In this document: positions 1-8,758 of the stretch, piece after piece | Layout: every line of letters begins with the position of its first letter | Position numbering within the stretch: the stretch's first letter is position 1 | From: Cyclobacteriaceae bacterium | GTDB taxonomy: Bacteria; Bacteroidota; Bacteroidia; Cytophagales; Cyclobacteriaceae | Direction: 5' to 3' | Length of the DNA stretch: 54,671 nucleotides | NCBI GenBank assembly: GCA_025350305.1 | Contig: JANXYC010000069.1 | Location: 1 to 54,671 of the forward strand | Position numbers and translations under genes: made by a program | The notes under the pieces: model-generated | The model's database searches: none | Seen by the model: the letters and a program-made list of their open reading frames with translations, nothing else | Told to the model about the DNA's origin: nothing

Positions 1-52
1 TTTCCAACCGAAATTGTTCATCAAAAAATCCACGCTCATTTTTGTTCTTCAT
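1..52 (-). CDS. Transposase N-terminus, IS5-like (partial, runs off window)
   Basis: Reading leftward from the ATG at 52-50 gives MKNKNERGFFDEQFRLE before the window ends. A start of the type GFFDE(E/Q)xRLEKL is, from memory, typical of IS5-group transposases in Bacteroidetes. A terminal-repeat-like sequence lies 85 bp upstream at 121-137, which fits the geometry of an IS end. Only 17 codons are visible, so the family call is tentative. Confidence 0.5.
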   Translation of the reverse strand, partial: MKNKNERGFFDEQFRLE

Positions 53-120
53 TCCTAAAGATGCGCTTTTTTAATTCCTGTTTGATCATAAACCCCAAAT
101 TAAAATCCTATTCAACTAAG

Positions 121-137
121 AGTTTTTAGAGGTGCCC
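121..137. repeat. Probable terminal inverted repeat of the left-edge IS
   Basis: The sequence GTTTTTAGAGGTGCCC (122-137) matches the ends of the two short elements at 37499-37587 (GTTTTTAGAGAAGCCC) and 46534-46621 (GTTTTTAGAGATGCCC, on the complementary strand) at 14-15 of 16 positions. It sits upstream of the partial transposase. I infer that it is the right end of that IS. Confidence 0.55.
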
Positions 138-356
138 TTAAATCATATCCAACTGTACAATATCCAACTTCAACTTCAAATTCAAACTGTTATTGCTAAT
201 CTCAATAAACTGATGGTGCAATATAGTAACGAATCGAAAGATTGGTAACAGCAGTGTTTCGTAGATGCAGCTTGGCTTCTGATTACATAAAGATTAAAAG
301 AAATTTTTAAAAAGGGGGCTTTGAGTGGTTAACAAACAGTTATGCATCTAATCCCC

Positions 357-680
357 CACTCCCCCGCCACGTGTTGGTGTTCGCGATGGGCTTGCGCGTG
401 ACGACACCAACGCGCACACGTCCGCAATAGTCGCACGAAACCCCTGTCGAAGTTGCTGCGAGCTTCAATCTTTGTATGGAAAAACATGATTTGATTCGTC
501 TATTCAAGCGCACGGTTTTCCATTTTTTAATGAGAAAGATTGGGATTTCCTTGTACATATTACGAAGGATGATGAGTCGGGCCGCCTCGCCGCAAGGGTA
601 CCTGCGACTGAACGTGTGTAGGCGCGTTGGTGACGCTGCCCGCGGGTGCCTGCGCGAACACCAAACCCGGGGCCGGGGAT
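357..680. repeat. GC-rich inverted-repeat element with palindromic arms
   Basis: Two GC-rich arms, about 372-435 and 602-663, are imperfect reverse complements of each other. They share TTGGTGTTCGCG, a CACCAACGCGC-like block and an ACACGT block. Each arm is also a palindrome of its own, for example GTTGGTG...CACCAAC at 373-411. The 165-bp spacer is AT-rich. Open frames in it look like by-products of the repeat, not genes. It may be a non-autonomous mobile element or a recombination site. Apart from this, 138-862 shows only a short period-6 CAACTT-type run at 161-186. Confidence 0.6.
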
Positions 681-862
681 TCGGCTCAAAGGGCACAAAG
701 TAATTGATAGGATTTGATACAGAAATATTCGATGGTGATACCATCAGCTGTTTGGAAGTATCGATAAGCTATTTTAGAATTACTCATTAGCAGTTCGCAT
801 GAATTTTTTCTTGGTGCGGATATTTTATTGCAAGAAGGCTTATAAATCACTAAATTACATTT

Positions 863-1567
863 ATGAAAAATAAATATGGATGGAGCTTTATTGGTGAACC
901 TTTTAATGAAAATTTTTTTCGTACTACAAATTCATTTTTGGAAATTGGTGATGATGTTGATAAATTGAAGTTGGTTGATTTCGAAGACATTTCTGAATTA
1001 AAGGGGATTTTTAGTCGACCAATTAATAAAGATACCCCTGATTTTAATCGTGTTTGGGAATATTTAGGAAAGCCTAAACCTGATTATTTACAAATAGTCA
1101 TTGACACTCTATACAAACTAAGGCACTGCATGAGAGAAAATGACTGGCCTAGTGCAAATGCTTTTTATGGTGCACTGAATAATGTTGAATTTAGAGAAAT
1201 GGTTAAAATATTTAGAGATCAATTGTTGCGACATCAGCATGAATTGATTTCAAGATATTTCTTTAAAGAATTGGCCTACCAAAAGGATAGCATGCTTGTA
1301 ATAGCTGTCATTAAAGATTATGTGCACTATAATCCCTCCATCACTTACAATCAACTTGAAAATATTTTTCCCCGCTCATTACAAGGTCAAGAATGTTTTA
1401 ACCTCTGTAATGAGGAACTAATACCAAATGGGTCATTAAAAAACAAATTCATAAGACTAAAAAAGTCTGTGATTTCAGTGAATGAGGAATGGGGAATTAA
1501 CAACATTTCAAGCTTCATTGATCATTGCAATACAACTTTGAGTTCGGGGATAACAAGGAGTAATTAA
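863..1567 (+). CDS. Hypothetical protein, AT-rich accessory gene
   Basis: This 234-aa soluble protein has no signal peptide or membrane segment and no motif I recognise. It is rich in Asn, Phe, Ile and Lys, and its DNA is clearly more AT-rich than the core genes to the right. It lies between the palindromic element and an orphan antitoxin, which suggests a horizontally acquired accessory gene. The middle (about residues 70-160) looks helical. The ORF is long for such AT-rich DNA and starts at a well-placed ATG. I take it as real but do not assign a function. Confidence 0.6.
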   Translation: MKNKYGWSFIGEPFNENFFRTTNSFLEIGDDVDKLKLVDFEDISELKGIFSRPINKDTPDFNRVWEYLGKPKPDYLQIVIDTLYKLRHCMRENDWPSANAFYGALNNVEFREMVKIFRDQLLRHQHELISRYFFKELAYQKDSMLVIAVIKDYVHYNPSITYNQLENIFPRSLQGQECFNLCNEELIPNGSLKNKFIRLKKSVISVNEEWGINNISSFIDHCNTTLSSGITRSN

Positions 1568-1731
1568 TTTGGTGATTTTGTACTACCCTTTATCAATGTC
1601 TTTATCGATTGACATAACGTATAAGTCTGTTTGTCCGACTAAACCCAATAGCACTATCCATAGATTCCTTTTTAGTAAAATCTTACTAATGCAGTATTAG
1701 TAAAACTTGGATCGCCACCATCGAGTACGGC

Positions 1732-1968
1732 TCAGTCAATTTTTTCATTATTAGCTCCTCTATCGACTTTGTTTTTTATCGTCATACTTGCCCGATATAA
1801 TGAGTAAGAACCTTGAAGTGAAAAAAATATGTCATCCATTAGGCATTTTTCCTCACTACAAGTACATGTTTTTTGACATTGATCGAAAATACTTTCTATG
1901 ACTCCATGCTTGTTCAAGACCATTGGATCGCATGTTTTTCTTGCTCTTTCATGCTCATCTTCATTCAT
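1732..1968 (-). CDS. Small Cys-containing hypothetical protein
   Basis: This 78-aa ORF has five cysteines, four of them clustered (CQKTCTCSEEKC, about residues 31-42). The spacing could bind metal or form disulfides, but there is no signal peptide. It is isolated, faces neither neighbour and sits in AT-rich DNA. It could be a chance frame. I know of no family match. Confidence 0.3.
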   Translation of the reverse strand: MNEDEHERARKTCDPMVLNKHGVIESIFDQCQKTCTCSEEKCLMDDIFFSLQGSYSLYRASMTIKNKVDRGANNEKID

Positions 1969-2196
1969 GATGGGGATGGGTTATCTTTCAAGATGTTGAT
2001 TTAATTGATCAGAATACTCATAAAGTCTTCACTAATTTTATTTTTTTCTAAATAATTAGGCACAGATTATGTATTAGAGAAATAGAAAGTTCTGTCGTTA
2101 ACTGAGGAAGTAAATAAGTTTCATCCTTTAGGGTAAAAAATGAAACTAAAAAGAGGTATGAAATCGTTAACTTTGTTAAATCAAATCAATAACACA

Positions 2197-2421
2197 ATGG
2201 GAGCAGCACAGATCAGGGAAGAACTACATCAGTTTATCAATCATGCTGATGAACGAGTTTTAAATTTGATTTATGGTATGATGAAACCTGATATCGAACC
2301 GGGGATTTTAACTACAGAGCAGCAAGAGGACTTAGATAAGCGAATATCAAGTCATAAAAAAGGAGAATCAAAATCCCATAGTTGGTCAGGAGCCAGGGCC
2401 CAGATTAAAAGTATTCGGTGA
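2197..2421 (+). CDS. Orphan addiction-module antitoxin (ParD/RelB-like small protein)
   Basis: From the ATG at 2197 the product starts MGAAQIREELHQFINHADER and ends with a disordered tail, LTTEQQEDLDKR...SWSGARAQIKSI. From memory, this is the layout of Bacteroidetes antitoxins that precede a ParE/RelE toxin: an N-terminal helical domain, then a 'eLdrR...h..g.s.sWe..k..i' tail that wraps the toxin. An upstream in-frame ATG at 2140 is possible. No toxin follows. The stop codon runs straight into an inverted heptad repeat and then a convergent gene, so the toxin appears lost or never present. Confidence 0.6.
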   Translation: MGAAQIREELHQFINHADERVLNLIYGMMKPDIEPGILTTEQQEDLDKRISSHKKGESKSHSWSGARAQIKSIR

Positions 2422-2467
2422 TCGGTAATCAGGTTACACACTTACCGATTACTGAATACCGATTACC
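2411..2467. repeat. Inverted pair of 7-bp-period arrays (hairpin, possible bidirectional terminator)
   Basis: The left arm reads as heptads GTATTCG-GTGATCG-GTAATCA. The right arm reads TTACCGA-TTACTGA-ATACCGA-TTACCAA. Segments 2411-2428 and 2442-2459 pair at 16 of 18 positions. The element starts inside the last codons of the antitoxin and ends just short of the stop of the convergent hydrolase, so it could terminate both transcripts. Confidence 0.7.
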
Positions 2468-2470
2468 AAT

Positions 2471-3964
2471 TTACTTGCTCTTCTTAAATTCAATTCCTTC
2501 AAAGTTCACCGTACTTACTTTTCCATCAGCGCCGAAATTGAAAGTAGCGTTGGTTTTTCCGTACCATTTTTTCTCAAACCATCCGCGGAACGTATCATAG
2601 TGCCAGTGCTCCAGGGTTGCTTTGGCAAAGTTATTGGCATTCACGGTCAATTGGCTGCCATTGACCGCAACCTCCACAAAACCATACAGTAGGCTGGTAT
2701 ATTTTCCGGCATAGCTTTCAATTGGCAACGTTGGTTTTGTGTTGAGCACTCTATTGGCTTCAAAATCCTTTTCAACTTTTTCACTGGTCACCCTGATTTT
2801 ATCGTAAATATTTTTGAAGTCGGTGCTCCAGTCTTGAGTGCCACCAAGCGCGAAATGATCAAACGCTTTGTAAACCAGTGCGTGTCGAACTTCGGCATGA
2901 TCATAATTTGCAAAGACATAAATACCAAGTTTATCATCGGGAAGCTGTGCGTGAATGGCAACAGCGCCAGCCAAACTACCCGTGTGAAAGTTTATCTTTT
3001 TTCCCTTGTAGTCATGCTGGAACCAACCCAAGCCATACGTTGTCCAGTTAGGTTTGGTGAGCTGTTGTGTCGGATAGAATTCATTGGGAGGAACCAGTAC
3101 CTGGGGTTTGAACATTTCCGCCCAGGTCTTTTTTGACAATAGTCTTCCACCGCTGTATTTACTGCTATCCAGCATGCACATCATCCATTTGCTCATGTCA
3201 TCTACATTCGACCAAACGCTTCCTGCCGGCCCAATCTGGTCGGCGCTGGTGTGCTCGATTACGGTGATCTTCTCTTCAATTTTAAAGTGGGCCTGCGTCT
3301 TGTTCGCTGATTTTACTTCTTTTAGAAACGGAACGGTGCTGGTCATTTGAAGAGGCTGAAAGATTCGATCACGCAGGAACTGATCCCAGGACTTTCCACT
3401 GATTTTTTCGATCACCTTACCAGCCGCGAGGTAAAATATATTTTGGTAAACGAAGCTTGACCGGATTGAATAGCTTGGTTTTACGTCCCGCATCTTTCTA
3501 ATAACTTCATCGGAGGGTATGTCCATGAATCCCCAAAGAAAGTCGGCATTGCCCACCCCGGTGTCGTGTACAAATAGGTCCCGTATTTTTATTTCACGGG
3601 TGGCCGCTGGATCGTATAGTTGCAACTCCGGCAGATAGTTCACCACAGCGTCATCCCATTTTACTTTGCCTTCGTCCACGAGTATTCCCATGCAGGCTGC
3701 AGTCATTGCCTTCGTTGTAGAGGCACAGGCAAATAAGGTTTCGGTATTGACCGCGTCTGTTTTCCCTAATTCCCGCACACCATATCCTTTTTTGAAAATG
3801 ACCTGCCCATCTTTAACGACCGCTACCGCCATGCCCGGCACATTCCATTGTTTTCGGGCATTTTCAATGTACAGATCGAATTCCCTGATCTTTGGATCTG
3901 GTGTGGAAGCTTTTTGGCCCCAAGCCACTGAACTTACAAACAGAAGAAATAATAATATTCGCAT
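2471..3964 (-). CDS. Secreted serine hydrolase, class C beta-lactamase fold, with C-terminal DUF3471-like domain
   Basis: The start at 3964 gives a clean signal peptide (MRILLFLLFVSSVAWGQ); an upstream in-frame ATG at 4039 would bury it. The catalytic SxxK is STTK at residues 82-85, the YxN motif is YQN at 173-175, and an HTG motif (NFHTGSLAG) replaces the KTG box. About 100 C-terminal residues (from PTLPIESYAGKY) look like the DUF3471 beta domain seen in Bacteroidetes members. Such proteins are usually esterases or D-amino-acid peptidases rather than antibiotic-resistance enzymes. It lies 82 bp downstream of the SMP-30 lipoprotein on the same strand, probably as one transcript. The substrate is unknown. 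Confidence 0.88.
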   Translation of the reverse strand: MRILLFLLFVSSVAWGQKASTPDPKIREFDLYIENARKQWNVPGMAVAVVKDGQVIFKKGYGVRELGKTDAVNTETLFACASTTKAMTAACMGILVDEGKVKWDDAVVNYLPELQLYDPAATREIKIRDLFVHDTGVGNADFLWGFMDIPSDEVIRKMRDVKPSYSIRSSFVYQNIFYLAAGKVIEKISGKSWDQFLRDRIFQPLQMTSTVPFLKEVKSANKTQAHFKIEEKITVIEHTSADQIGPAGSVWSNVDDMSKWMMCMLDSSKYSGGRLLSKKTWAEMFKPQVLVPPNEFYPTQQLTKPNWTTYGLGWFQHDYKGKKINFHTGSLAGAVAIHAQLPDDKLGIYVFANYDHAEVRHALVYKAFDHFALGGTQDWSTDFKNIYDKIRVTSEKVEKDFEANRVLNTKPTLPIESYAGKYTSLLYGFVEVAVNGSQLTVNANNFAKATLEHWHYDTFRGWFEKKWYGKTNATFNFGADGKVSTVNFEGIEFKKSK

Positions 3965-4046
3965 AGCCGTTAAATTTGAATGATAATCAATTTTTAAATG
4001 TGACGTACTTATCGGACCGCTCACAGACCCAACAGCCAACCCGTTT

Positions 4047-5072
4047 CTATTTTCTCATCTTAATTCTAAGTACATACATATCATTGGTTACAAAAAGCGT
4101 CTTCTCATCCGTTGATAGGGCGCAGTTCGAAGCGGGGTCGGGGAGTTTTATTTTGCCTAACAATTTTGCGTCCTGATTAAAAATGAAAATACCGCCAGGG
4201 CCGGAAGCAAAAATATTTCCCTTGCCATCAATCTTCAAACCGTCCGGCAGTCCTTTTTCTGTAGCTACCAGGGACGTGGCATCATAGAAAACGGTACCAT
4301 CTGTCAGGGTTACGGAACGTGCCCCTTCCGAAGACACTGAATCGTTGACAGTAAATCGATACCATACTGCTTTTTGAGGATCAGAATTGGCGACAAACAA
4401 ATATTTTCCTTCCGGAGAAAACGCGATTCCGTTGGGAAGGGATAGTGAGTCAGTTAAAAGACTGACGGTTCCGTTGGCGGCAACGCGATAAACACCTTGA
4501 AACGGAATTTCTTTGTTAGGATCCTTCATTTGCTTTTCCAGTCCGTACGGTGGATCGGTAAAATAGAATTCTGAATTGCGAAACACGGCATCGTTGGGAC
4601 TATTGAAGCGTTTGCCGTTAAAGTTATCGGCAATTGATTTGAACTCTGATTTGGGTGCGTTCAGGGGGGCTAGCATCATACCCAATCTTCTGTCACCGTG
4701 TTGGCAGAGAATAAGATTTCCTTTGTCATCGAGCAGGAGTCCGTTGGAGCCTTCAAAGGGGCCTTTCCGGGAGCCGGTATATCCCGAAGGAGTCAGGTAT
4801 TTTTCCATGCCCTTTTCTTCCGTCCATTTGTACACAATATTCTGTGGAACATCTGAAAACAACAGCATCTTTTCGGTTTCCACCCATAACGGCCCTTCTG
4901 ACCAAACCAGATCACGGGCTATTATTTCAATCTGTGCATCCGGCGCCATAATGCTGTCGAATGCCGGGTCAAGCCGCGCTATGCTGCCGGTGGTCTTCAT
5001 TTCTTTTGCTGGATTGCAGGCATAACTAATGCAAATCAAAACTATCCAGACGAATTTCTGTTTTATGCTCAT
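4047..5072 (-). CDS. SMP-30/gluconolactonase/LRE-family lipoprotein
   Basis: The protein starts with a lipoprotein signal peptide (MSIKQKFVWIVLICISYAC, lipobox SYAC). A six-bladed propeller of the SMP-30 type follows. Family blocks include SEGPLWVE near residue 58, EGSNGLLLD, NSPNDAVFR with the metal-ligand Asn, FTDPPYG, and SLPNGIAFSPEGKYLFVANS. Family enzymes hydrolyse sugar lactones or related esters with a divalent metal. The N-terminal Glu and the two Asn/Asp metal ligands appear to be kept. It shares a strand with the serine hydrolase downstream and is divergent from the lipid operon, with only 67 bp between start codons. Confidence 0.88.
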   Translation of the reverse strand: MSIKQKFVWIVLICISYACNPAKEMKTTGSIARLDPAFDSIMAPDAQIEIIARDLVWSEGPLWVETEKMLLFSDVPQNIVYKWTEEKGMEKYLTPSGYTGSRKGPFEGSNGLLLDDKGNLILCQHGDRRLGMMLAPLNAPKSEFKSIADNFNGKRFNSPNDAVFRNSEFYFTDPPYGLEKQMKDPNKEIPFQGVYRVAANGTVSLLTDSLSLPNGIAFSPEGKYLFVANSDPQKAVWYRFTVNDSVSSEGARSVTLTDGTVFYDATSLVATEKGLPDGLKIDGKGNIFASGPGGIFIFNQDAKLLGKIKLPDPASNCALSTDEKTLFVTNDMYVLRIKMRK

Positions 5073-5139
5073 AGGTCTTTTTGAGGGTTAAAAATCTGAT
5101 CATTCGGGTTGGTTCGTAAGTTTAGTAAAATTTAGCGGT

Positions 5140-5481
5140 ATGGTTTCCTTTCTAAAGGTTTTCCTCAGTTTGGTTTGGCTTTTCATGGTCTATATGGTGG
5201 TTTCCACCAGCCTTGAAAGCAGTTTATTTAAGGAATGGGACTACCTGGCCGCCATACCCTGGATGCGCGCCACTTTGTGGGATTTCTATGCAAATGTGCT
5301 GGTCATCTACCTGTGGGTTTTGTATCGCGAACGAAGCTTTGTTCTGAAGATCGTCTGGGCATTATTATTTTTTACGTTGGGGAGCATTGGGACGATTGGC
5401 TATGTTCTTATCCAGTTGTTCTCATTGAAAGGAGACGAAGGCGTGAACGTTATTCTGAAACCTAAACAAGCCCTCGCGTGA
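5140..5481 (+). CDS. Small membrane protein, DUF1475-like
   Basis: This 113-aa protein has about three hydrophobic segments (residues 4-24, 45-65 and 68-92) and a conserved-looking WMRATLWDFYANV stretch that I associate with DUF1475. It opens a run of six same-strand genes. Its TGA stop overlaps the GTG start of the next gene (GTGA), which implies translational coupling. Its biochemical role is unknown. Its position suggests a membrane partner of the lipid-modification enzymes. Confidence 0.7.
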   Translation: MVSFLKVFLSLVWLFMVYMVVSTSLESSLFKEWDYLAAIPWMRATLWDFYANVLVIYLWVLYRERSFVLKIVWALLFFTLGSIGTIGYVLIQLFSLKGDEGVNVILKPKQALA

Positions 5482-6281
5482 ACGATATTCTGCCGTTATT
5501 CTTCGTTGGTGGAGGGGTACTGTTGGTGGTTTTTACCGTAACATGGCTGATCCAGCTCCGTACCGGGAATGCCGCGATTGTAGATACCGTGTGGTCGGTA
5601 AGTTTCCCGTTGCTTGCCATGATTTATTTCGTGTTGGTTGACGGCTATGCTCCAAGGCAATTGCTGGTATTAGTTGCAGTCTGCATCTGGGGCTTCCGGC
5701 TTGCTTTCCATCTGTATTCGCGAACAATCGGTCATCCGGAAGACGTGCGGTATGCCGCGTTGCGAAAGGAGTGGGGTGACAGACAAAATATTCTGATGCT
5801 TCGCTTCTACTATTTCCAGGCGGTGCTGGTGCTGGGGCTTTCACTTCCGTTTGCGCTGATCATGGTGAATACAACTCCCGCCTTGAATTATTTCGAGGTT
5901 ATTGGCGCCCTCATTTGGGTCGTTGCATTCCTGGGTGAAAGTACCGCTGATTACCAACTTAAAAAATTTAAAGAAGATCCCTCCGGCAAAGGAAAGATTT
6001 GTGACCTCGGACTATGGTACTACTCTCGCCATCCGAATTATTTCTTTGAATGGCTTATATGGATTTCTTATTTCATTATGGCCCTTGGTTCCGCATGGGG
6101 ATTTATCACGATCATTTGCCCAGTGGTAATGTATTATTTCCTGACGAAAGTCACCGGCATTGTGTATACGGAAACGCAGATGTTAAAATCCAGGGGACAG
6201 GCTTTTATTGAATATCGGGATTCGACATCGGCTTTTATTCCATTGCCGAAAAAATTGACAATTGACAGAATAAAGAATTGA
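5478..6281 (+). CDS. DUF1295 / steroid-5-alpha-reductase-like integral membrane protein
   Basis: The product is 267 aa with about seven membrane segments. Near the C-terminus is the family signature WYYSRHPNYFFEW, also seen in isoprenylcysteine methyltransferase and sterol-reductase relatives. It starts with GTG overlapping the previous stop. Related proteins are NAD(P)H-dependent reductases of lipid double bonds, so reduction of an unsaturated or modified acyl chain is plausible. The last residues (KLTIDRIKN) and the stop are encoded by an AATTGAC heptad array, so the native C-terminus was extended or replaced by repeat DNA. Confidence 0.88.
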   Translation: MNDILPLFFVGGGVLLVVFTVTWLIQLRTGNAAIVDTVWSVSFPLLAMIYFVLVDGYAPRQLLVLVAVCIWGFRLAFHLYSRTIGHPEDVRYAALRKEWGDRQNILMLRFYYFQAVLVLGLSLPFALIMVNTTPALNYFEVIGALIWVVAFLGESTADYQLKKFKEDPSGKGKICDLGLWYYSRHPNYFFEWLIWISYFIMALGSAWGFITIICPVVMYYFLTKVTGIVYTETQMLKSRGQAFIEYRDSTSAFIPLPKKLTIDRIKN

Positions 6282-6290
6282 CAAAGAATG
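6253..6290. repeat. AATTGAC heptad array overlapping a stop codon
   Basis: Units AATTGAC start at 6253, 6260 and 6276. The DUF1295 stop codon at 6279-6281 falls inside the third unit. The array sits in the only sizeable gap of the lipid operon, 43 bp before the next start. Confidence 0.65.
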
Positions 6291-6324
6291 TACCGTTTTA
6301 GAACTACTATTAATTATTTGATCT

Positions 6325-7431
6325 ATGTGGTATAACAATTTTCTTGAAAAAGACCTCGTGCCGGACTTTTTAATACGCATCGGCATTCGCCGGATTTGTG
6401 CTCAGCGCCTGAAAGAAGAAACGGTAGGTGACACGGGTATGCAACACGATAAGTTCATGGAGTTTGTCAAGCTGTTGAAGCAAAGCCCCATCGCGGTGGA
6501 GACCAGCGCTGCCAACGAGCAGCATTATGAACTTCCCACGAAATTCTTCCAGCTCGTTTTGGGAAAACACCTCAAGTATAGTTCGGGTTATTGGAAGGAC
6601 GGCGTGACTTCCTTCGACCAGTCGGAAGAAGATATGCTAAACCTGACCTGTGAGCGGGCAGCGTTAAAGAATGGTCAGGATATATTGGAATGCGGCTGCG
6701 GATGGGGCTCGTTGTCGTTGTTTATGGCGAAGAAATTTCCTGACAGCACGATCACCGGTGTTTCCAATTCCCGAACCCAAAAATTGTTTATTGATGAACA
6801 AGCAAGAATGCGAGGAATCATCAACCTGACCATCATTACGGCTGATATGAATGTTTTTCAAACGACGGAAACATTTGACAGGATTGTTTCGGTCGAGATG
6901 TTTGAACACATGCGCAATTATCAATCGCTGCTGGAAAAGCTATCTGGTTTTTTAAGAGACGATGGGAAAATGTTCATTCACATTTTCACACATTATTATT
7001 TAAGTTATCTCTATGAAGTGAAGAGTGAGATGGATTGGATGGCAAAATATTTCTTTTCGGGTGGTATAATGCCCAGCGATCACTTGTTGCTGTATTTCCC
7101 TGACCATTTCAAGATTGAAAAACATTGGCGGGTGAACGGTATGCACTACAGCAAAACATCGGAGGCCTGGTTGTCAAAAATGGATCATCATAAGTCGGAG
7201 ATCATGCCGTTGTTCGAAGCTACTTATGGGAAAAACCAGGCAGTGAAATGGTGGGTTTATTGGCGGCTGTTTTTTATGGCCTGCGCGGAGTTATTTGGCT
7301 ATAATCAAGGCCAGGAATGGATGGTCAGCCATTATCTTTTTGAGAAGCAACTGCAGCCTTCTTCCCGATCTTCATCCGTCCAGGGAAATGAAATAGAATC
7401 CTTTCCTGCCTTGAGTGAACGCATGAATTAA
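6325..7431 (+). CDS. SAM-dependent methyltransferase, cyclopropane-synthase superfamily (CNMT-like)
   Basis: The protein is 368 aa. The SAM-binding motif I is DILECGCGWGSLSL at about residues 119-132, followed by GVSNSRTQ (motif II region) and FDRIVSVEMFEHM, all typical of the CFA-synthase/coclaurine N-methyltransferase superfamily. The C-terminal part is aromatic-rich (WWVYWRLFFMACAELFGY) and likely contacts lipid. It differs clearly from the second CFA-like enzyme at 9555, so the operon carries two non-redundant methylases. Methylation of an unsaturated acyl chain is the likely reaction; the exact product cannot be told from sequence. Confidence 0.88.
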   Translation: MWYNNFLEKDLVPDFLIRIGIRRICAQRLKEETVGDTGMQHDKFMEFVKLLKQSPIAVETSAANEQHYELPTKFFQLVLGKHLKYSSGYWKDGVTSFDQSEEDMLNLTCERAALKNGQDILECGCGWGSLSLFMAKKFPDSTITGVSNSRTQKLFIDEQARMRGIINLTIITADMNVFQTTETFDRIVSVEMFEHMRNYQSLLEKLSGFLRDDGKMFIHIFTHYYLSYLYEVKSEMDWMAKYFFSGGIMPSDHLLLYFPDHFKIEKHWRVNGMHYSKTSEAWLSKMDHHKSEIMPLFEATYGKNQAVKWWVYWRLFFMACAELFGYNQGQEWMVSHYLFEKQLQPSSRSSSVQGNEIESFPALSERMN

Positions 7432-7441
7432 TTAAAAGACT

Positions 7442-8734
7442 ATGGAATCAATCGCTATTATCGGCACTGGTATCGCAGGCATGGGCTGCGGACATTTTCT
7501 TCATAAGCGTTATGATATTGAATTCTACGAACAAAATTCATACATCGGTGGGCATACCAACACCGTATATGTGGAAGAGGAGGGAAGGGAAATTCCAATA
7601 GACACCGGCTTTATCGTTTTCAATAATGTTACCTATCCGAATCTGGTGAGACTGTTCAAGCAGCTTAACGTGGAGGTGAAGCCCACCAATATGTCATTTG
7701 GGGTGCAGCATGTCCCGTCTGGCTTGGAGTATGGCAGTCTCAATTTGTTTGCTCAAAAGCGAAACTATCTAAGTCCTGGCTTTTGGAGAATGCTCTTCCA
7801 GATAAAACGATTTTATGCTGAAGCGGAGGAAATCTTGGACAATGACAGATTTGCGTCATACTCGCTTCTCGATTATGTAAAAGAGAAGCACTACAGTAAC
7901 GACTTTTTGTACAACTACATCGTGCCCATGAGCTCAGCGCTCTGGTCTGCCCCCACGGATATCACCCTGCAATATCCTGTACGGGCGTTGGTCAGTTTTT
8001 TTAAAAACCATGGCCTGTTGGGAATCAATACACAGGTTCAATGGTACACCGTCCACAACGGAAGCTGGCAGTATCGCGATAAACTGATCGAGCCCTTCAA
8101 GCACAAAATACAGGTTGGTAAAGCGGCAAAGAAAGTGATTCGTGAAGACGGAAAAGTCGTTATTATAGCCTCGGATGGCTCGGAGAAGAAATATGATAAG
8201 GTAATTTTTGCGTGTCACGCAGACCAGGCACTGTGGTTGATATACGACCGGACGGAATTAGAAAATTCTCTGCTGAGTCCTTTTAAGTATCAAAAAAATA
8301 TTGCGACCCTGCATACGGACGAAACGGTCATGCCAAAAATAAGATCCACCTGGTCGGCCTGGAATTACCGTGTAGAAAATATCCGGGGACAACTAACCTC
8401 GACCACGATTTATGATATGAATTGCCTCCAGGAGGTTTCGAAAAATAAAAATTACTTTGTCTCCATCAACGATCCGGGTGTTGTAAACCAATCGAAAATC
8501 ATCAGGAAGATTGAATACGAGCATCCAATCTTCACTACAGAAACAGCCCGGGCCCAAGAATCGCTTCATGCTTTGAATAACAATGGGGTAAGTTATTTTT
8601 GTGGTAGTTATTTTCGCTTTGGCTTTCACGAGGATGCCTTTACCAGTGCCGTGAATCTTTGCTCTAAATTATTAGCCAAGGATGCCTGGGAAACGATAAA
8701 AGCCGGAAATCCGGCGGTTCTGGTTATTTCGTAA
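7442..8734 (+). CDS. FAD-dependent oxidoreductase/desaturase, amine-oxidase fold (UfaD-like)
   Basis: The 430-aa protein opens with the Rossmann dinucleotide motif IGTGIAGMG (residues 6-14), followed by YEQNSYIGGHTNTV and the FAD motif GREIPIDTGFIVFNNVTYPN. This is the NAD(P)-binding flavoprotein family that in many bacteria sits between a DUF1365 gene and a CFA-like gene. The Rhodobacter homolog, as I remember it, is the UfaD desaturase of furan fatty-acid synthesis. It lies 10 bp after the methyltransferase and 24 bp before DUF1365, so it is co-transcribed. Its role as an acyl-chain desaturase is inferred from context. Confidence 0.85.
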   Translation: MESIAIIGTGIAGMGCGHFLHKRYDIEFYEQNSYIGGHTNTVYVEEEGREIPIDTGFIVFNNVTYPNLVRLFKQLNVEVKPTNMSFGVQHVPSGLEYGSLNLFAQKRNYLSPGFWRMLFQIKRFYAEAEEILDNDRFASYSLLDYVKEKHYSNDFLYNYIVPMSSALWSAPTDITLQYPVRALVSFFKNHGLLGINTQVQWYTVHNGSWQYRDKLIEPFKHKIQVGKAAKKVIREDGKVVIIASDGSEKKYDKVIFACHADQALWLIYDRTELENSLLSPFKYQKNIATLHTDETVMPKIRSTWSAWNYRVENIRGQLTSTTIYDMNCLQEVSKNKNYFVSINDPGVVNQSKIIRKIEYEHPIFTTETARAQESLHALNNNGVSYFCGSYFRFGFHEDAFTSAVNLCSKLLAKDAWETIKAGNPAVLVIS

Positions 8735-8758
8735 ATAGTTTAAATTGTACATCACAAG

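Noticed and set aside
372-663. Possible integron attC site
   Set aside because: The arms contain GTTGGTG and CACCAAC, but the order and sequence do not fit RYYYAAC...GTTRRRY, and no integrase or cassette is present.
340-744. Open frames of 134, 75 and 64 codons on both strands
   Set aside because: They lie inside the GC-rich inverted-repeat element; the mirrored frames are a by-product of palindromic DNA and no family is recognisable.
2471-3964. Antibiotic-resistance beta-lactamase
   Set aside because: It has the SxxK/YxN fold but an HTG box and a DUF3471-like C-terminal domain, which point to a general serine hydrolase; resistance cannot be claimed.
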